This document shows positions 16,247 through 22,280 of a stretch of 22,280 bases of DNA, piece by piece. The translations under genes were made by a program, and so were the position numbers. The notes under the pieces were generated by a model. The model did not search any database. It was not told where the DNA came from and saw only the letters and a program-made list of their open reading frames with translations. The stretch lies in contig CANRBU010000010.1 of assembly GCA_947628925.1 (NCBI GenBank), forward strand, positions 1-22,280, read 5' to 3'. This DNA comes from an uncultured Clostridia bacterium. Lineage in GTDB: Bacteria > Bacillota > Clostridia > TANB77 > CAG-508. Numbering within the stretch: position 1 is the first letter of the stretch; each line of letters begins with the position of its first letter.

Positions 16247-16281
16247 TTATAACATATTTTTAAATTCACACTAATTAGAAC

Positions 16282-16614
16282 TTATTTTCCGAATTTAATT
16301 TCTTTAAATAAGAAGTCATGAATTTTTCCCCAAGTTATTTCTTGATGTAAGAATGAATTTATTTCATCTTCAACTTTTTGTTGTGCTGGTGTTAATACAA
16401 CTTTGATTTCTCTATCCCATTCAATGTCTTGTAACCAGAAATTTTTAAATTTTTGCCAAAATCCATTTGTTACTGGCAAATTTTCATTTCTAATTGTTCC
16501 TACATTTTGTTCTATATTATTTTCTGGCACATTAACACCTCCTTCGTCAAAGTTGTCTAATTGTACTCCTCCAAAAACTCCTGTTACTTTGGTTTCTTCT
16601 CCGAATTCTGCCAT
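16282..16614 (-). CDS. Unknown 110-residue protein with three internal FLxxEIxWGK-like repeats
   Basis: ATG at 16614 follows AAGGAGG with good spacing; the gene has its own promoter and terminator. I do not recognise the family. The N-terminal half is Gly/Asp/Asn-rich (TGVFGGVQLDNFDEGG). The C-terminal half holds three related units: FWLQDIEWD (59-67), FLHQEITWGK (88-97) and FLFKEIKFGK (101-110). WQKFKN (53-58) followed by IKVVLTP (70-76) reappears, with nearly the same spacing, at the C-terminus of the protein encoded at 19443-20312. There is no signal peptide and no membrane helix. It might be an interaction or assembly module. No in-frame CGG. Confidence 0.7.
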   Translation of the reverse strand: MAEFGEETKVTGVFGGVQLDNFDEGGVNVPENNIEQNVGTIRNENLPVTNGFWQKFKNFWLQDIEWDREIKVVLTPAQQKVEDEINSFLHQEITWGKIHDFLFKEIKFGK

Positions 16615-16653
16615 TTATATTTTCCTCCTTCGTGTTTCTTTACTATTTACTTA

Positions 16654-16682
16654 GTTATACTATATTTATTAAAAATTATCAA
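16654..16682 (-). promoter_or_regulatory. Sigma-A-type promoter of the 16282-16614 gene
   Basis: Minus-strand -35 TTGATA (16682-16677), 17-base spacer, -10 TATAAC (16659-16654), 40 bases before the start. Confidence 0.6.
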
Positions 16683-16789
16683 GTCATTTTTGGTATTTTT
16701 TATATTAAGTTTATATTACGCAATTGTTACGTTTCTGTTACATCTTCTTTCTTGGTCTTTTCAGGCGTTTCCTGGCTTTGGGGATTATT

Positions 16790-18089
16790 TTATGATTCAA
16801 TATAGTTTTTATTTGCTCCTTTTATTTTTACAATTTCCATAGTATTTTCTTTACTATTTTTTTCATCTACTTTTTGTTCTACTAAAACATAGTTTGAAGT
16901 ATGTCCTTTACAAACGCCTTGCTTTTCTTCTTCCCACAACACTTCTACCTGTTTTCCAATATATTCACTATTATATTTAGCTTCATTTTCATCAGATAAT
17001 TCAAGTAACATTTTGCTTCTTTTTTCTTTTATATTTGGCTGAACTTGGTTTGGCATATCTGCAGCTTTTGTACCTTTTCTTTGTGAATACTGGAATATAT
17101 GCATTTTATAAAATTTAATTTCTTCTAAAAATTTATATGTTTTATTAAATTCTTCTTCTGTTTCACCTGGAAAGCCAACAATTATATCTGTTGTTAAATT
17201 TACATTAGGATATGTATTTCTTAATATTTCAACTATCTCTCTAAATTGGCTTGTTGTGTACCTTCTGTTCATTCTTTTTAAAGTTTCGTCATTTCCACTT
17301 TGTAAAGATAAATGAAAATGTTCACAAATTTTTTCTAGTTTTGATAACCTTTGTACAAATTCTTTTGTTATAAGAAGTGGCTCGATTGAACCTAAACGTA
17401 TTCTTTTTATTCCTTCTATTTTATTTATATCTTCTAATAAATCAATCAATCTATATTCTTTTTCTTTAAAATCTTTTCCATATGATGCAACATGAATTCC
17501 TGTAATCACTACTTCTTTTATTCCATTTTTAGCTATTTTCTCTATTTCTGCTATGATATTTTCTGGTTTTCTGCTTCTAACTCTACCACGTGCATATGGA
17601 ATGATGCAATATGAGCAAAAGCGATCACAACCATCTTGAACTTTAATGACAGCTCTTGTTTTTTCAGTGTATGTTATTTCCCCTAATTCTGCAAATTCTT
17701 TTATTTCAAAAATATCTTCTACTTTTTCTTTTTTATTTTCATTATTTTGTAAAATTTCATCACAGAATTTGACAATATCTTTTTTCTCTTCGTTTCCTAA
17801 TATAACATCAATTTCTTCAATTTTTTCTAATTCTTTACTTGCTACTTGTGCATAACAACCGCACAGCAATAACTTTGCTGTTTGGGTTATTTTCTTTGGC
17901 TTTTCTTAGCATCTGCCTAGATTTTCTATCAGACATATTTGTTACTGTGCAAGTATTTATAATACATATATCTGCTTTTTGATTATATTCTACAATTTTA
18001 TAACCTGCTTCAACTAATTTTTGTGCCATTGCATTTGTTTCATACTGATTAACTTTGCAACCTAGTGTGATAAAAGCTACTGTTTTCAA
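16790..18089 (-). CDS. mtaB: tRNA (ms2t6A37) methylthiotransferase MtaB; needs a +1 frameshift at CGG
   Basis: Starts at TTG 18089 after GGAGG. The first frame gives KTVAFITLGCKVNQYETNAM, with cluster ligands Cys11 and Cys47 (NTCTV), then SKVIAV and CGG (17861-17859, codon 77); without a shift it stops seven codons later. Skipping one base gives V-GCYAQVASKE: the conserved Gly77 and the third auxiliary-cluster ligand Cys78. It then runs on to the radical-SAM CxxxCxxC (CDRFCSYCIIPYARGRVRSR), SLQSGNDETLKRMNRRYT and a C-terminal TRAM-like region, 432 residues in total as usual. 'LGCKVNQYET' favours MtaB over MiaB or RimO. It adds a methylthio group to t6A37 of tRNAs reading ANN codons. Without the shift no radical-SAM domain would be made. 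It follows mreB. Confidence 0.9.
17859..17861 (-). other. Putative +1 recoding site 3 (CGG codon) in mtaB
   Basis: Minus-strand codons GTT ATT GCT GTG CGG TTG TTA TGC in the first frame; C skipped, then GGT TGT TAT GCA CAA in the +1 frame. The restored Gly-Cys-Tyr-Ala-Gln is one of the best conserved motifs of the methylthiotransferase family, fixing the shift to this codon. Confidence 0.78.
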
Positions 18090-18125
18090 TTTTTATTTTC
18101 CTCCATTAAATTATTTTAGTTCAGT

Positions 18126-18176
18126 AAAAAATGAACCCGCCTTATTAAATATTTTATCTAATAATTTGGGTTAACC
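18126..18176 (-). terminator. Hairpin terminator after mreB
   Basis: On the minus strand AACCC...TTATTA paired with TAATAA...GGGTT, followed by six T. It lies between the mreB stop and the mtaB start, so mtaB may depend on read-through or on a promoter I cannot identify. Confidence 0.7.
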
Positions 18177-18182
18177 TTATAA

Positions 18183-19187
18183 TTATCTTTTTGTTTTTCC
18201 ATCTAATGCATCCAAATTTTCTAGTGCCTTTCCTGTTCCTAAAGCTACGCAAGATACTGTGTCTTGTGCTATCATAACATTTATTCCTGTTTTTTCTTGC
18301 AATAATTTATCTAAACCATCAATTAAGCAGCCTCCACCTGTCATATATATGCCTTTATCACTAATGTCTGCAGCTAATTCTGGTGGTGTTTTTTCTAATA
18401 CATTATGCACTGCATCAACAATCATCATTGCAGGTTCTATTAATGCCTCTAACATTTCACTTGAGTGAATTGTAAGAGTTTTTGGCAAACCTGTTGATAA
18501 ATCTCTACCTCTAATATCCATTTCTGAATCTTGTATTTTTGGATATACACATCCTATATTTACCTTTAAATCTTCAGCTGTTCTTTCTCCTATTACAATA
18601 TTGTGTTTTTTCTTTATATATTTTACAATTGCTTCATCAAACTTATCTCCTGCTACTTTTAAAGATGAGCTTACAACAGAACCTCCTAATGAAATTACAG
18701 CTATATCTGTTGTCCCTCCTCCAATGTCAACTACCATATTTCCACATGGTTTTGCAATATCAATACCAGCACCAATTGCAGCAGCTATTGGCTCTTCTAT
18801 TAAATATACTTTTCTTGCTCCTGCTTGTGTTGCTGCATCAATTACAGCTTTTTTCTCTACTTCTGTTACTTGTGAAGGAATGCATATCATAATTCTAGGT
18901 GCAAAAATAAATTTTCCACAAACTTTTCCTATAAAATGTTTTAACATTTTTTCTGTTACAGTATAGTCAGAAATAACTCCTTCTCTTAATGGTCTTGTTG
19001 CAACAATATTTCCTGGTGTTCTTCCCAACATTCTTCTCGCTTCTCCGCCTACTGCCAAAACTTCACCTGTATTATTGTTTACTGCTACAACTGATGGCTC
19101 TCTTAAAACTATTCCTTTTCCTTTGACATATACAATAACAGTGGCTGTTCCTAAATCAATTCCTACATCTTGTCCAAATTTCAACAT
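18183..19187 (-). CDS. mreB: Rod-shape-determining actin homologue MreB/Mbl
   Basis: 334 residues from ATG 19187, four bases after GGAGGGG; the open frame extends further upstream without support. It starts MLKFGQDVGIDLGTATVIVY (phosphate 1), then IVATRPLREGVISDY, EEPIAAAIGAG, DIGGGTTDIAVISLGG (phosphate 2) and YMTGGGCLIDGLDKLL, the full MreB set. It forms membrane-bound filaments that guide cell-wall synthesis. It stands alone rather than beside mreCD, which fits an Mbl or second MreB paralogue as well; I cannot decide. It has its own promoter and terminator. No in-frame CGG. Confidence 0.94.
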   Translation of the reverse strand: MLKFGQDVGIDLGTATVIVYVKGKGIVLREPSVVAVNNNTGEVLAVGGEARRMLGRTPGNIVATRPLREGVISDYTVTEKMLKHFIGKVCGKFIFAPRIMICIPSQVTEVEKKAVIDAATQAGARKVYLIEEPIAAAIGAGIDIAKPCGNMVVDIGGGTTDIAVISLGGSVVSSSLKVAGDKFDEAIVKYIKKKHNIVIGERTAEDLKVNIGCVYPKIQDSEMDIRGRDLSTGLPKTLTIHSSEMLEALIEPAMMIVDAVHNVLEKTPPELAADISDKGIYMTGGGCLIDGLDKLLQEKTGINVMIAQDTVSCVALGTGKALENLDALDGKTKR

Positions 19188-19234
19188 TTTCCCCTCCATC
19201 TGTATTTTTTCATTTTCGTTACAATTATATTGCA

Positions 19235-19263
19235 ATTATATTACAAAAAATAAAATTTGGCAA
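19235..19263 (-). promoter_or_regulatory. Sigma-A-type promoter of mreB with a duplicated -10
   Basis: Minus-strand -35 TTGCCA (19263-19258), 17-base spacer, -10 TATAAT (19240-19235). A second TATAAT lies 11 bases further on (19229-19224), in an 11-base direct repeat (TTACAATTATA / TTGCAATTATA on the plus strand, 19219-19240). Confidence 0.62.
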
Positions 19264-19361
19264 TAGTTTATATGAATTTTTAGATAAAGTTTTCATATAT
19301 TTAAAAACTAATAAATTTTTCGCTTATTAAATTCAATATAAGGTCCTGTTGATTCGCAATA

Positions 19362-19396
19362 GAAAAAGCCTTAGCTTATTAAACTAAGACCTTTTC
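19362..19396 (-). terminator. Hairpin terminator after the 19443 gene
   Basis: Plus-strand GAAAAAGCCTTAG and CTAAGACCTTTTC form a near-perfect stem; on the minus strand it ends in a run of five T. It separates the gene at 19443 from mreB. Confidence 0.75.
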
Positions 19397-19442
19397 ATAT
19401 ATGGTTCGTCTTCATAACAATAATAACTTTTTAATTAGAGTT

Positions 19443-20312
19443 TTATTCCCCTCTACCTTCTGGTAATGCAGGACAATCTAAAACAACTTTTATTTTTAAC
19501 ACATATCTAATTCCTCTAACCAACTTGCAATTTTTAATTCTTTGCCATAATGATGGTTTTGCTTCAAATGTAGTTTCTTCTACATATTGTTGTTGTTCTT
19601 GCTCTGCTGTATTTTGTTGTTCTTTGTTTTCAACTACTGCTGCTTGTTGTACTTTTTCTTCTTTTTCTACTTCTTGTGTAGGTAGTGCAACTGGTGTAGG
19701 AATTGATTTTAATGCATCTGCTACTTCTATTCCAATATAACTTAATGCTTTTGATCTGTCTTCTATTCTTTCCATATCAATTTCAATATGTAAGTTTGAT
19801 TCCAAGTTGTTAATTCTTGCATTGATTAGTTTTAAAGCATCTTGGTAATTTTCTGATGTATCTGATTTTGATTTTCCAATAATATTTAATGTATCAATAA
19901 TATCTTCAGAAAAGTTTTCTTCAGCTGCTTTTACTTGGTCTTTCCAATCTTTTTCTTTATTAGTTGTTACTTCAACTAAATCTTTTAATTGACCTGCTAA
20001 AGCAATATTCTCTTCTCTTTGGCGGATTAATTCTTCTATTTTTTTTGTATTTTCTTCGAATTGATTTGTTGCATATTCTACTAACTCATAAGCAGCATTA
20101 TATACACTGCTTGGGAAATTTTTCTTTTTTGGATACTCATTTAAATATGTTTTTATAGATTCAACCATATCTTTAAAATATGTATCTTCCTCTAATTGTA
20201 CAATTTGTTTTTTGCTGTTTGGATTTATTAATTTTTGAACTTTATCTATATTTGATAAGATTTTTTCTTCCGTGATTACCATTCTCACGTTTACTATGCC
20301 AGACTTAGACAC
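19443..20312 (-). CDS. Unknown 289-residue, mostly helical protein
   Basis: Starts at GTG 20312 after a perfect AAAGGAGGT with an eight-base spacer. I do not recognise the family. Residues ~15-210 are charged and heptad-like, suggesting coiled coil or helical bundles (for example QFEENTKKIEELIRQREEN). A Pro/Val stretch near 210-220 leads to a Gln/Glu-rich low-complexity linker (QQNTAEQEQQQYVEE). The C-terminus holds WQRIKN (256-261) and IKVVLDCP (274-281), matching the WQKFKN...IKVVLTP pair of the protein at 16282-16614. No membrane helix. It neighbours mreB and has its own promoter and terminator; a structural or assembly role is only a guess. No in-frame CGG. Confidence 0.72.
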   Translation of the reverse strand: MSKSGIVNVRMVITEEKILSNIDKVQKLINPNSKKQIVQLEEDTYFKDMVESIKTYLNEYPKKKNFPSSVYNAAYELVEYATNQFEENTKKIEELIRQREENIALAGQLKDLVEVTTNKEKDWKDQVKAAEENFSEDIIDTLNIIGKSKSDTSENYQDALKLINARINNLESNLHIEIDMERIEDRSKALSYIGIEVADALKSIPTPVALPTQEVEKEEKVQQAAVVENKEQQNTAEQEQQQYVEETTFEAKPSLWQRIKNCKLVRGIRYVLKIKVVLDCPALPEGRGE

Positions 20313-20365
20313 TGTAAACTACCTCCTTTATCCTACGCTTAATTGCTTTTTATATTTCAATTTTT

Positions 20366-20394
20366 ATTATACACGATTTTACAAAAAACTACAA
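20366..20394 (-). promoter_or_regulatory. Sigma-A-type promoter of the 19443-20312 gene
   Basis: Minus-strand -35 TTGTAG (20394-20389), 17-base spacer, perfect -10 TATAAT (20371-20366), about 54 bases before the GTG start. Confidence 0.65.
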
Positions 20395-20480
20395 GTACCT
20401 TTTTTATTTTTTTATTTTACATTTTTGTTACAAGAATATTACATTTTTGTAATCTTTTCGACAAAAGTCGGCAATTATGG

Positions 20481-22193
20481 TTATACCAAGGTTTTCATTT
20501 CTTCATGTCTTTTTATTTTTTGTGTAGTTGTTTTTATTAATTCTTGGTCTGTTACGCTTATTTCTCTTACATACTTATATGCTGGCATTGTTTTATTTAT
20601 CTTTTTAATTTCTTGCCAAATTTTTTCTTTTATTTCATCTTCATTTTTTAATACATAAAGTTCTTCCATCAATTCTGTATTATAAACAACTTTTGCACAT
20701 ATTTTAAAATCGTTTCCATCTGGCTTTCCGTAAACGAAACTTTCTTTTACACCTTCTATTTTGTTGATTAGAATTTCTAATTCTTCAGGGTAAATATTTT
20801 TTCCATTTTGCAATACTATAACATATTTTTTTCTACCTGTAATAAAGATAAAACCATCTTTATCAATTTTTGCTAAGTCTCCTGTATGGAACCAGCCATC
20901 TTGTTCAAGTACTTCTTTTGTAGCTTCTTCATTGTCATAATATCCAAGCATAACTGTTGGTCCTTTAACCATTAGCTCTCCAATGCCTTCTTCATTTGGT
21001 TCAAGTATTTTTACATCAAGGCTTGGAAAAGCTTTACCGATTGAACCTAGTCTTGTGTATTTATCATCTTCTGCTGCTACAACTGGTGATGTTTCTGTTA
21101 GACCATAGCCTTGAAGTGTGCAGAATCCTAAATCTTTAAATCCTTTTTCTATCTCTGGATCAAAAGCTGCTCCACCTGCTACTAAAAGTCTTAAATGTCC
21201 ACCTAAATTTTCATGAACTTCATGGAATAATTTTTTCCTTATATCAATTCCAAATTTAAGAAGGAATGAACTTATTTTTATACCTTTTTGAACTGTTTCC
21301 CATTTGCCTTTCTTCTGAATTCCTTTTTTAATCTGTTTGTATATTCCTTCAAAAAGTGCTGGCACAGAAATAACTGCTGTTATTTTATATTCTTTTACAT
21401 TTTCTGCTATATGTCTTATACCTTCACAAAAAGCAATTGCAGACCCTTTTGAAATAGGATACAAAAATCCAACTGTTGATTCAAAAGTATGGTGTAATGG
21501 TAAAAATGATAGCATAATGTCATTTTCATCTAATTTTATTGTTGCTGCAATATCCATAATGTTTGATACAATGTTTTTGTGTGATAACATTACTGCTTTT
21601 GATATTGAAGTAGTTCCTGATGTAAATAACATTATTTGCATTTCTTCTGCATTAATTGTTGCATCTATGAAATCTCTATTTCCATTTTTTAAAAGTTCTT
21701 CTCCTTCTTGCATTAATTGATGCATTGAAAAAACTTCACCATCATTTTTTTCTAAATCCATTGAAATGAAATATTTTATTTTTGTATTATTTTTTTCTCT
21801 TAGTTTTTTCATGATTTCATCATATTTGCTAGAATAAAAAATAGCTTCTACTTCTGCACGTAAAATCAAACTCTCTATTTCATTTTCTGGTAGTGCTTTA
21901 TCTAGTGGCACAACTGTCCCTGTTCCTGTAACTACAGATAAATAAGCTACTCCCCATTCATAGCGATTTTCCCCAATTACTGATATTCGTTTATCTTTTA
22001 AGCCCATTTCAATTAATTTTGTACCTAAATTATTGATTTGATCTCTAAATTCTTTATGTGTGACTTTTTTATATTCACCTGGATTTTCAGTTTTTAAAAT
22101 ATATGCTGTTTTATCTCCATATTTTTCTCCTGATTTTTTTAACATATCTTTTAAATCTGTATAAGTGTCAAATTGATGAATTGGTTTTCTCAT
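20481..22193 (-). CDS. Long-chain fatty acid-CoA ligase (AMP-forming), FadD-like
   Basis: 570 residues after CAAGGA. It belongs to the ANL superfamily: the ATP/AMP-binding loop FTSGTTSISKAVMLSHKN starts near residue 190, followed by FLPLHHTFESTVG, LQGYGLTETSP, the hinge region DGWFHTGDLAKIDKDGFIFI and GRKKYVIVLQNGKNIYPEELE. It activates fatty acids to acyl-AMP and then acyl-CoA at the membrane. The phosphate loop differs from the usual TSGTTGxPKGV: Ser196, Ser198 and Ala200 replace Gly, Pro and Gly. The C-terminus is intact, though the catalytic Lys region is not clear-cut. The substrate chain length is inferred only from overall type. No in-frame CGG in 570 codons. Confidence 0.9.
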   Translation of the reverse strand: MRKPIHQFDTYTDLKDMLKKSGEKYGDKTAYILKTENPGEYKKVTHKEFRDQINNLGTKLIEMGLKDKRISVIGENRYEWGVAYLSVVTGTGTVVPLDKALPENEIESLILRAEVEAIFYSSKYDEIMKKLREKNNTKIKYFISMDLEKNDGEVFSMHQLMQEGEELLKNGNRDFIDATINAEEMQIMLFTSGTTSISKAVMLSHKNIVSNIMDIAATIKLDENDIMLSFLPLHHTFESTVGFLYPISKGSAIAFCEGIRHIAENVKEYKITAVISVPALFEGIYKQIKKGIQKKGKWETVQKGIKISSFLLKFGIDIRKKLFHEVHENLGGHLRLLVAGGAAFDPEIEKGFKDLGFCTLQGYGLTETSPVVAAEDDKYTRLGSIGKAFPSLDVKILEPNEEGIGELMVKGPTVMLGYYDNEEATKEVLEQDGWFHTGDLAKIDKDGFIFITGRKKYVIVLQNGKNIYPEELEILINKIEGVKESFVYGKPDGNDFKICAKVVYNTELMEELYVLKNEDEIKEKIWQEIKKINKTMPAYKYVREISVTDQELIKTTTQKIKRHEEMKTLV

Positions 22194-22220
22194 TTTTTCA
22201 CATTCCTTGTATAATATATT

Positions 22221-22254
22221 TAGGTTTTTAATAAAGGTTTTACCTATAAACCTA
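22221..22254. promoter_or_regulatory. Nested inverted repeat upstream of the acyl-CoA synthetase
   Basis: Outer arms TAGGTTT / AAACCTA (22221-22227 and 22248-22254) enclose inner arms AGGT / ACCT. It lies about 30-60 bases before the start at 22193, where an operator or 5' leader hairpin would sit. It does not match the FapR consensus as I know it. Confidence 0.35.
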
Positions 22255-22280
22255 TTGCCACCATTGTTATATTTTTATAT

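Noticed and set aside
1865..17861. Explaining the three frame breaks as independent sequencing or assembly errors
   Set aside because: Errors would be expected in homopolymers and at varied sites. All three breaks are the same +1 type at an in-frame CGG, only one has a CC pair, and no other frame break was found in the window. It cannot be fully excluded without reads.
19219..19251. 11-base direct repeats upstream of mreB as a repressor array
   Set aside because: The repeats coincide with two TATAAT boxes, so a simple promoter duplication explains them.
20466..20480. Short CGAC/GTCG hairpin after the acyl-CoA synthetase as a terminator
   Set aside because: The stem is only about four bases and no T run follows on the minus strand.
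1037..21039. Other CGG trinucleotides in the genes (for example in groEL, groES, pyrG, mreB and the acyl-CoA synthetase)
   Set aside because: Each was checked against its frame and spans two codons (mostly xxC-GGx), so they are not CGG codons.
1..22280. tRNA, rRNA, CRISPR arrays, riboswitch leaders or insertion sequences
   Set aside because: Intergenic stretches are short and AT-rich. No cloverleaf, regularly spaced repeats, transposase or recognised leader was seen on either strand.

Overview
The window is strongly AT-rich with dense, mostly minus-strand genes. It looks like a chromosome piece from a low-GC, endospore-forming Firmicute, most likely an uncultured anaerobic member of the Clostridia. 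The grounds are a gerA-type germinant receptor operon, disA-radA, a CIRCE-controlled groESL operon, strong AGGAGG-type ribosome binding sites and sigma-A promoters with 17-bp spacers. I cannot name the genus.

Layout. 1-3125 (minus): a transglutaminase-like membrane protein, a P-loop/Asp23-like protein, a PlsC-type acyltransferase and the start of typA, probably one operon. 3142-3841 (minus): a terminator and a small membrane-anchored protein. 3885-8174 (plus, the only plus-strand block): the spore germination operon gerA-gerB-gerC plus a 57-residue two-helix membrane protein. 8179-10593 (minus): secG and groES-groEL with a CIRCE operator. 10679-11232 (minus): a self-contained cassette (promoter, one unknown gene, terminator) whose codon use differs from its neighbours. 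11221-16139 (minus): radA-disA-cyclophilin-pyrG, tightly spaced. 16168-18089 (minus): an unknown repeat-bearing small protein and mtaB, a tRNA methylthiotransferase. 18126-20394 (minus): mreB and an unknown coiled-coil-like protein. 20481-22193 (minus): a long-chain acyl-CoA synthetase. No intergenic stretch exceeds about 300 bases, and I see no tRNA, rRNA, CRISPR or insertion sequence.

Main discovery candidate. Three unrelated, otherwise intact genes (the P-loop gene at 1024-1894, gerA at 3947-5666 and mtaB at 16790-18089) each need exactly one +1 frameshift to give the full conserved protein. In all three the shift falls exactly on an in-frame CGG codon: AGC-CGG-A, CCT-CGG-A and GTG-CGG-T. 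Skipping the C and reading GGA/GGA/GGT (Gly) restores the family sequence. By manual scan of both strands, these are the only in-frame CGG codons in about 6,600 codons of native-looking genes; none is used as ordinary Arg. This suggests that CGG is not read as a normal sense codon here but acts as a '+1 shift' codon (C skipped, GGN read as Gly, or CGGN read as a quadruplet), perhaps because tRNA-Arg(CCG) is missing. The only other in-frame CGG codons, two of them, are in the foreign-looking cassette gene at 10717-11166, which is the natural counter-test.
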